From Pseudomonadota bacterium (GTDB lineage Bacteria > Pseudomonadota > Gammaproteobacteria > Pseudomonadales > Cellvibrionaceae), in assembly GCA_023416875.1 (NCBI GenBank), contig JAEZGT010000104.1, forward strand, positions 1 to 8,137: a DNA stretch of 8,137 nt. The letters are read 5' to 3'. Of the stretch, positions 1-4,634 are shown piece by piece. How positions within the stretch are numbered: the stretch's first letter is position 1; each line of letters starts with the position of its first letter. The position numbers were made by a program, and so were the translations under genes. The notes beneath the pieces were generated by a model. That model was not told the DNA's origin. It saw nothing but the letters and a program-made list of their open reading frames with translations, and made no database searches.

Positions 1-254
1 ACGGAATTGCCGTCGCGCAGATTTTCCACCCAGTATTCCACCGGACTGTCGACATTGCCGGCGCGCAGAAAATAGGCGTGTAAGGAGTGGACGGGGCGGT
101 TGCGTACTGTGCGTCCTGCGGCCATCAGTGCTTGTGCGAGCACCTGTCCGCCGAAAATGGTTTTGCGAAAGCTCTCCTGGTGATTGCGAGTGGTGAACCT
201 TTGGCTGTCGATGGCCTTGAGGTCCAGAAGTTGTTCAAGCATAGGAAATACCAT
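1..254 (-). CDS. tesB: Acyl-CoA thioesterase II, N-terminal part (cut by window edge)
   Basis: Partial gene read leftwards; about 84 codons are visible and the C-terminal two thirds lie outside the window. The enzyme hydrolyses medium- and long-chain acyl-CoA to free fatty acid and CoA in the cytoplasm. The recognisable TesB N-terminal hotdog block is present: FGGQVLAQAL followed by VHSLHAYFLRAG and, just before the edge, ENLRDGNS, which match the family pattern (FGGQ..GQAL, VHS.H.YFLRPGD, RDG.SF). The catalytic Asp/Thr/Gln of the family sit in the missing C-terminal half and cannot be checked. The start is uncertain. The ATG at 254 gives a leader of the length usual for the family before the conserved LEQLL helix. 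A second in-frame ATG at 242 is only four codons later. Neither has a convincing Shine-Dalgarno sequence. It is divergent from the lipoprotein gene at 322. Family assignment is confident; the start is not. Confidence 0.9.
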   Translation of the reverse strand, partial: MVFPMLEQLLDLKAIDSQRFTTRNHQESFRKTIFGGQVLAQALMAAGRTVRNRPVHSLHAYFLRAGNVDSPVEYWVENLRDGNS

Positions 255-311
255 GGATTGGCTAAATGGAACCGCCTGCGCGCCGATAACCGGATACGGT
301 GTAGTGGCGTT

Positions 312-315
312 GGAG
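312..315 (+). promoter_or_regulatory. Ribosome binding site deciding the lipoprotein start
   Basis: GGAG lies six bases before the ATG at 322. The reading frame is open further upstream, to an ATG-like start near 184 inside the divergent tesB coding region. Only the 322 start has both a Shine-Dalgarno match and a signal peptide directly after it, so 322 is preferred. Confidence 0.7.
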
Positions 316-321
316 GCCTCA

Positions 322-936
322 ATGATTGGGCAGTCTTTTTTTAGTGTAGTGCGATTGGTGGGCATAGCTCTATTAACACTGGGGTTGATCGCGTGCACAG
401 CGCAGCATACGCGGGAGCTGGGTCGTAAAACGTTGCAGGATATAGGCCTGAAAACCTCGGTAAAAATTTCCCGCACCGGTTACTGGTCCTTGCCTTTGGG
501 TACAGCCGTTTATCTCGCACCGGTGTATATCGTCGGTGATGACCAAGAGACATATCCGCGCTTGCGCAGCCAGCTCGACAGGCTCCTGGCGACGTTGGTG
601 GCGGAGGGTCTGCAGGAGCGGTCATTCCAGGAAAATTCCACCGGAGCGGGAGTGCTGATTCGCGTCGGTTTGGCAGGAGCGATGGACAAGCTGTCCAGTA
701 TCAGCGAGATGAATGACCGGCGGGGTCTCACGGCCGGCGATTCGGGTCGTGATCAACTGCGCTTGGTTATGCAGGTGTTCGACGCCCGCACCGGCAAGCA
801 TCTGGACACATTAACTGGACAGGCAATCAGCGGCTGGCGATGGAAAGAGCACCAGGTGACCGAGTTGGCTGAGCCGACCCTGCGGGCCATGCTCATCCAA
901 CTGCGCGGCGCTCAAACCACCGCAGTCTTCGAGTGA
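322..936 (+). CDS. Predicted outer-membrane lipoprotein of unknown function
   Basis: A 204-residue protein with a lipoprotein signal peptide. It has Arg11, then a hydrophobic run over residues 12-24, and a lipobox L-I-A-C ending at Cys25, the predicted lipidation site. The residue after Cys is Thr, not Asp, so by the usual Lol rule it would go to the outer membrane and face the periplasm. The mature part (about 180 residues) is soluble and alternates beta-type stretches (AVYLAPVYIV; VLIRVGLAG; LRLVMQVFDARTGKHLDTL) with helices. The segment 'QVFDARTGKHLDTLTGQAISG' is typical of small periplasmic lipoproteins whose last strands describe a substrate- or partner-binding sheet. I do not recognise the family with certainty; it has the general build of the DUF-type lipoproteins common in Pseudomonas relatives. 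It is convergent with the ETF-QO gene, 12 nt between stop codons, and divergent from tesB. There is no evidence that it shares function with either. Confidence 0.85.
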   Translation: MIGQSFFSVVRLVGIALLTLGLIACTAQHTRELGRKTLQDIGLKTSVKISRTGYWSLPLGTAVYLAPVYIVGDDQETYPRLRSQLDRLLATLVAEGLQERSFQENSTGAGVLIRVGLAGAMDKLSSISEMNDRRGLTAGDSGRDQLRLVMQVFDARTGKHLDTLTGQAISGWRWKEHQVTELAEPTLRAMLIQLRGAQTTAVFE

Positions 937-948
937 GGTTTTACATGC

Positions 949-2589
949 TCACATATTGGGATAGTTAGGACCGCCGCCGCCTTCAGGTGCCACCCAGGTG
1001 ATGTTCTGCGCCGGATCCTTGATGTCGCAGGTTTTACAGTGCACGCAGTTTTGCGCATTGATCTGAAACTTCGGTGAGCCATCTTCCGCAATCAATACTT
1101 CATACACACCTGCCGGGCAGTAGCGCTGCGCGGGTTCGGCGTACTCCGGCAGATTCTTCGCAATGGGCAAATCGGGTGACGCCAAGTGTAAATGGCAGGG
1201 TTGGTCTTCTTCGTGGTTGGTATTGGACAGATACACTGACGACAGTCGGTCAAAACTGATCACACTGTCCGGCTTGGGGTAGACGATGGGTTTGCATTCG
1301 GCCGCACGGTGCAAGGGGGCATGGCCCGCGACGGGGTCGGAGAGAGTCCAGGGAAGTTTGCCGTTGAACACATTGATATCAACGAATGCGTAAGCACCGC
1401 CCAACAGCGGCCCCCATTTATGAATGGCGGGGCCAAAATTGCGCTGGGCATGCAGTTCGCGCCAGGCCCAACTGTCGTGATAGGACGGGCCAAATTCCGC
1501 CAGCTCGTCACCTTCGCGATTTTCCGCTAGCGCGCGCACAATCACTTCGGCGGCGATCATGCCGCTTTTCATCGCCGTATGCGTGCCTTTGATTTTGGCG
1601 AAATTCAAGGTGCCCGCGTTATCGCCCAGCAGCAGCCCGCCAGGAAAATGCATTTTTGGCTGCGACTGTAAACCGCCTTTGGCAATGGCGCGGGCGCCAT
1701 ACACCAGGCGTTGGCCACCACTCAAAGTCTGCTGAATGGCCGGGTGGTGCTTGAAGCGCTGGAATTCCTCGAATGGATTGACGTAGGGATTGGAGTAGGC
1801 GAGGTCGGTGATCAGGCCAACCGCGACCTGCTGATCTTCCATGTGGTAGAGAAAACCGCCGCCGGTGGAGCCGCTTTCGCTCAGCGGCCAGCCCGTGGTG
1901 TGCACTACCAAGCCTTCCTGGTGCTGCGCCGCAGGGATCTTCCAGATTTCTTTGATACCAAGGCCGTAATGCTGCGGTTCGACGCCGCGATCCAAAGCAA
2001 AATGCGCAATCAATTTTTTGCCGAGATGGCCGCGGCAGCCCTCGGCAAATAAGGTGTATTTGCCGTGCAATTCCATGCCGGGGGTATAACCGGACTTGGG
2101 TTGGCCATCCGCCCCTACGCCCATATCGCCAATCAAAATGCCTTTGACTGCGCCGGTCTCGGCATAGAGAACTTCCGCAGCGGCGAAGCCGGGGAAAATT
2201 TCCACCCCCAATTCTTCCGCCTGTTGCGCGAGCCAGCGGCATAAATTCGCCAGACTGACAATGTAATTGCCGTGGTTGTTCATGGTTTTGGGGGCAGCCC
2301 AGTGCGGTATGGAATTGGACTTGGTGCTGCTGCCAAGCCAAAGAATATGGTCCTGCGTGACGGCGGTTTTTACCGGTGCGCCTTTTTCTTTCCAATCCGG
2401 AAACAATTCCTGCAGTGCCACCGGGTCCAAAACCGCTCCAGATACGATATGGGCGCCGATCTCAGAGCCTTTTTCCACCACGCAAACACTGATGTCGCTG
2501 TTGAGCTGTTTCAAGCGGCAGGCGGCTGCGAGCCCGGCTGGACCAGCACCCACCACCACCACGTCGTAAGGCATCGATTCTCGTTCCAC
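949..2589 (-). CDS. Electron transfer flavoprotein-ubiquinone oxidoreductase (ETF-QO)
   Basis: A 546-residue, full-length membrane-associated FAD / [4Fe-4S] enzyme that takes electrons from reduced EtfAB and reduces ubiquinone, linking acyl-CoA dehydrogenases to the respiratory chain. The N-terminal dinucleotide-binding motif VVGAGPAGLAAA (residues 13-24) binds FAD. The central block GTLNFAKIKGTHTAMKSG is the conserved second FAD-contact region. The four cluster ligands are Cys491, Cys515, Cys518 and Cys521, in the order C-x23-C-x2-C-x2-C (RYCPAGVYEV ... NCVHCKTCDIKDP). The C-terminus GGPNYPNM is the family's usual ending. The chosen start is GTG at 2589: GGAG lies eight bases upstream, and the resulting MERESMPYDVV matches the MERE-type start I recall from Pseudomonas. 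An ATG five codons later (2574) is the alternative. It is divergent from etfB, its functional partner, and shares the control region 2590-2826. All key residues are present. Confidence 0.97.
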   Translation of the reverse strand: MERESMPYDVVVVGAGPAGLAAACRLKQLNSDISVCVVEKGSEIGAHIVSGAVLDPVALQELFPDWKEKGAPVKTAVTQDHILWLGSSTKSNSIPHWAAPKTMNNHGNYIVSLANLCRWLAQQAEELGVEIFPGFAAAEVLYAETGAVKGILIGDMGVGADGQPKSGYTPGMELHGKYTLFAEGCRGHLGKKLIAHFALDRGVEPQHYGLGIKEIWKIPAAQHQEGLVVHTTGWPLSESGSTGGGFLYHMEDQQVAVGLITDLAYSNPYVNPFEEFQRFKHHPAIQQTLSGGQRLVYGARAIAKGGLQSQPKMHFPGGLLLGDNAGTLNFAKIKGTHTAMKSGMIAAEVIVRALAENREGDELAEFGPSYHDSWAWRELHAQRNFGPAIHKWGPLLGGAYAFVDINVFNGKLPWTLSDPVAGHAPLHRAAECKPIVYPKPDSVISFDRLSSVYLSNTNHEEDQPCHLHLASPDLPIAKNLPEYAEPAQRYCPAGVYEVLIAEDGSPKFQINAQNCVHCKTCDIKDPAQNITWVAPEGGGGPNYPNM

Positions 2590-2703
2590 TCTCTCAGCTC
2601 CGGGAGTTGTTGAAAAATGCTAAGTATACGCGGAGAAAGCAGATCTTCACCGCATAGGTGCATAAGCCTTTGATGCTTGAGACCCGCGCTTTCGCCATCA
2701 TCA

Positions 2704-2717
2704 TGCGCTTGAGCGCA
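2704..2717. repeat. 14-bp inverted repeat, candidate operator
   Basis: TGCGCT and AGCGCA form perfect 6-bp arms around a 2-bp centre (TG). The element lies between the two divergent -10 candidates, about 30 bp upstream of the etfB -35-like hexamer. It is too short and has no T-run, so it is not a terminator. A dimeric regulator site is possible but no regulator is encoded in the window, and a 12-bp match of this kind can occur by chance in GC-rich DNA. Confidence 0.3.
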
Positions 2718-2809
2718 AAATCGCAGCGCCGATTCGTCCGGTGCGCTTGTCACAGATGCGACTGTTTATCGTTATACTGGCGCCCCCCAAGCCCCGACAT
2801 TTTGTCCCC

Positions 2810-2817
2810 AGGAGGAG
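2810..2817 (+). promoter_or_regulatory. Strong ribosome binding site of etfB
   Basis: AGGAGGAG lies nine bases before the etfB ATG. This is the strongest Shine-Dalgarno match in the window and fits a highly expressed housekeeping flavoprotein. Confidence 0.75.
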
Positions 2818-2826
2818 CTCTAGCCC

Positions 2827-3579
2827 ATGAAAATACTTGTCCCCATCAAGCGTGTGGTCGATTACAACGTTAAGGTGCGCCCTTTGGGCGATGGTTCGGA
2901 CGTGGATATCGCCAACGCCAAAATGGCCATCAATCCATTTTGTGAAATCGCGGTGGAAGAGGCGATACGCCTCAAAGAAAAAGGCGTCGCCACCGAGGTT
3001 GTGGTGGTCAGCGTGGGGGAGGGCAAATGCCAGGAGCAGCTGCGCGCCGCTATGGCACTGGGGGCGGATCGCGCCATTTTGGTGGAAACGAGCGAGCGCC
3101 TGCAGCCTCTGAATATCGCTAAAGTGCTCAAAACGGTGGTAGCAAAAGAGGCACCTGACCTGGTGATTCTCGGCAAACAATCCATCGATGGCGATAACAA
3201 TCAGACCGGCCAAATGCTCGCTGCACTGCTCGGTTGGGGGCAGGGCACTTTCGCTTCCAAAGTGGAAATCGCCGACGGCGCCGCCCTGGTGACCCGCGAA
3301 GTGGACGGCGGCCTCCAGACACTGAAACTCAAACTTCCTGCGGTGGTGACCACCGATCTGCGTCTCAATGAGCCCCGTTACGCGTCCCTGCCCAACATCA
3401 TGAAGGCCAAGAAAAAACCCCTCGATACCATCGCTATCGCCGACCTCGGTGTCGAACTGACGAGCCGCAGCAAACTCCTCAAAGTCGCACCGCCTGCGGG
3501 GCGCAAAGCGGGAATCAAAGTTGGCAGCGTTGATGAACTGATTAACAAACTCAAAAATGAAGCGAAGGTGATTTCATGA
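2827..3579 (+). CDS. etfB: Electron transfer flavoprotein beta subunit
   Basis: A 250-residue protein, the usual length for the family. It forms the EtfAB heterodimer that accepts electrons from acyl-CoA dehydrogenases and other flavin dehydrogenases; the beta subunit binds structural AMP. Visible family blocks are MKILVPIKRVVDYN at the N-terminus, NPFCEIAVEEAIRLKEKG (36-53), the nucleotide-binding stretch GKQSIDGDNNQTGQMLAALL (116-135), TREVDGGLQTLKLKLPAVVT (156-175) and the signature R-Y-A-S-L-P-N-I-M-K-A-K-K-K (184-197). The last contains the loop used to dock onto partner dehydrogenases, including its conserved Leu188. The gene begins behind a very good ribosome binding site. Its TGA overlaps the etfA ATG (ATGA at 3576-3579), so the two subunits are translationally coupled. 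Nothing looks altered or truncated. Confidence 0.98.
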   Translation: MKILVPIKRVVDYNVKVRPLGDGSDVDIANAKMAINPFCEIAVEEAIRLKEKGVATEVVVVSVGEGKCQEQLRAAMALGADRAILVETSERLQPLNIAKVLKTVVAKEAPDLVILGKQSIDGDNNQTGQMLAALLGWGQGTFASKVEIADGAALVTREVDGGLQTLKLKLPAVVTTDLRLNEPRYASLPNIMKAKKKPLDTIAIADLGVELTSRSKLLKVAPPAGRKAGIKVGSVDELINKLKNEAKVIS

Positions 3580-4505
3580 GCGTCCTGGTCATTGCTGAAC
3601 ACGATAATCACGAGCTGAAAGCAGCTACGCGTAATACCATCGCCGCTGCGAAAGCCTTCAATGACGAGGTGCATGTATTAGTGGCAGGCGCTTCGTGCCA
3701 AGCGGTGGCAGATGCGGCGGCGCGCTGCGAGGGCGTCAGTAAAGTCCTGCTCTCAGATGCCGAGCATTATCAACATCAACTCGCCGAGGATATTGCGGCG
3801 TTGGTTGTGTCGCTCGCGGGGCAACACCGTGCCATTCTCGCGCCGTCTTCCAGCAGCGGCAAAAACCTCCTGCCGCGTGTGGCGGCGCTGCTCGACGTAC
3901 AGCCGGTTTCCGATGTGATGGCAATCGAAGGCGACAATATTTTTGTGCATCCCATTTATGCCGGCAACGTCATAGCCACTGAGCAAAACGATGAACCCGT
4001 TAAGGTGCTGACCGTGCGTACCACCGCGTTTGATCCGGTGGCGGCGGAAGGTGGCAGTGCGGCGGTGGAATCCGTTGCGGCGCAACCGGCCAGCGGGCTT
4101 GCCAGTTTTGTCGGCGAGCAACTGGCGCAATCGGATCGTCCCGAACTGACGTCGGCACGCATTGTGGTCTCCGGCGGTCGCGGTTTGCAAAGTGGTGAAA
4201 ATTTCCAGCTTTTGTTCGCTCTGGCCGACAAGCTTGGCGCCGCTGTGGGCGCTTCCCGCGCTGCGGTAGACGCTGGCTTTGTACCCAACGATATGCAAGT
4301 GGGCCAGACTGGTAAGGTGGTCGCGCCCGATCTGTATATCGCCGTCGGTATCTCCGGCGCGATTCAGCACTTGGCGGGTATGAAAGATTCCAAGGTGATT
4401 GTGGCCATCAACAAAGATGAAGACGCGCCGATTTTTCAGATCGCCGATTACGCTTTGGCGGCCGATCTATTCACTGCATTGCCGGAATTAACGCAGAAAA
4501 TCTGA
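3576..4505 (+). CDS. etfA: Electron transfer flavoprotein alpha subunit
   Basis: A 309-residue protein of normal length that carries the redox-active FAD of the ETF heterodimer. The N-terminal domain (about 1-185) starts MSVLVIAEHDN. The C-terminal FAD domain shows all the expected contacts: VSGGRG (198-203), the GASRAAVDAGF block (225-235) with its FAD-contacting Arg228, QVGQTGKVV (241-249), the ISGAIQHLAGM loop (259-269), and NKDEDAPIF (279-287). Together these make it a standard bacterial EtfA acting with EtfB and passing electrons to the ETF-QO encoded divergently upstream. Translation is coupled to etfB by the ATGA overlap, and AAGGTGA ahead of the ATG serves as its own Shine-Dalgarno. 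No obvious Rho-independent terminator follows the stop codon. Confidence 0.98.
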   Translation: MSVLVIAEHDNHELKAATRNTIAAAKAFNDEVHVLVAGASCQAVADAAARCEGVSKVLLSDAEHYQHQLAEDIAALVVSLAGQHRAILAPSSSSGKNLLPRVAALLDVQPVSDVMAIEGDNIFVHPIYAGNVIATEQNDEPVKVLTVRTTAFDPVAAEGGSAAVESVAAQPASGLASFVGEQLAQSDRPELTSARIVVSGGRGLQSGENFQLLFALADKLGAAVGASRAAVDAGFVPNDMQVGQTGKVVAPDLYIAVGISGAIQHLAGMKDSKVIVAINKDEDAPIFQIADYALAADLFTALPELTQKI

Positions 4506-4541
4506 TTTAGCCTTATCGGAGACCAACCTAACCAACTGGTA

Positions 4542-4594
4542 TGTCCCGCCGCTGTCATGGAGTAGAATGTGCGGCCCTTCCGCCCGGCGGGACA
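4542..4594. repeat. 10-bp perfect inverted repeat (33-nt loop) before the membrane signalling gene
   Basis: TGTCCCGCCG at 4542-4551 is the exact reverse complement of CGGCGGGACA at 4585-4594. The arms are separated by 33 nt, and their centres are 43 bp apart, about four helical turns. No T-run follows, so a classical terminator is unlikely. The arms flank the -10 candidate at 4563-4568. This could be an operator pair, an RNA stem, or an end-of-operon hairpin for etfBA. Confidence 0.5.
4563..4568 (+). promoter_or_regulatory. Candidate -10 box for the pseudo-kinase gene
   Basis: TAGAAT matches five of six bases of the sigma-70 -10 consensus, with a GC-rich start region after it. No good -35 hexamer is seen 16-18 bp upstream; the position is partly occupied by the left arm of the inverted repeat at 4542. 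If used, transcription would start near 4575 and give a leader of about 60 nt. Weak evidence. Confidence 0.35.
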
Positions 4595-4612
4595 ATCGCA
4601 GCGTGGAAGGGC
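4574..4612. repeat. 8-bp inverted repeat interlocked with the preceding one
   Basis: GCCCTTCC at 4574-4581 pairs perfectly with GGAAGGGC at 4605-4612. Its left arm lies inside the loop of the 4542-4594 repeat and its right arm lies beyond it. As RNA, the two stems would form a pseudoknot-like arrangement or be mutually exclusive. It ends 22 nt before the ATG at 4635. Confidence 0.45.
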
Positions 4613-4625
4613 TATCTCCAGAACC

Positions 4626-4633
4626 GGAAAAGG
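4626..4633 (+). promoter_or_regulatory. Ribosome binding site shared by two possible starts
   Basis: GGAAAAGG precedes two in-frame ATGs. The GGAA half is five bases from ATG 4635; the AAGG half is seven bases from ATG 4641. The sequence alone does not decide which is used. The open frame further upstream, to a GTG at 4569, has no ribosome binding site and overlaps the -10 candidate. Confidence 0.55.
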
Positions 4634-4634
4634 C

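Larger units (their letters stand above)
2590..2826. promoter_or_regulatory. Divergent control region between ETF-QO and etfBA
   Basis: A 237-nt non-coding region serving two divergent genes of one pathway. On the plus strand TATACT at 2773-2778 is a good -10 candidate for etfB. The best -35-like hexamer, TTGTCA at 2747-2752, is 20 bp away, longer than the 17-bp optimum. On the minus strand the same hexamer TATACT (complement of 2623-2628) is a -10 candidate for ETF-QO, without a clear -35 match. Between them is the palindrome listed separately. The promoters are inferred from consensus only, so confidence in exact positions is low. That the region contains both promoters follows from the gene layout. 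Confidence 0.5.

Noticed and set aside
184..321. Upstream extension of the lipoprotein gene to a start near 184
   Set aside because: The extra 46 residues overlap the divergent tesB coding region, have no ribosome binding site at the first codon, and would place the signal peptide internally.
1619..2395. A 258-codon open frame on the minus strand inside the ETF-QO gene
   Set aside because: It is a shifted frame of ETF-QO: low-complexity, Arg-rich translation with no start signals, and the overlapping ETF-QO frame is conserved along its whole length.
2796..2806. Short GACA-TTT-TGTC hairpin just before the etfB ribosome binding site
   Set aside because: Only four base pairs; too weak to claim a regulatory structure.
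4542..4594. Rho-independent terminator for etfBA
   Set aside because: The 33-nt loop is too long and no T-run follows the right arm, so it is listed as an inverted repeat only.
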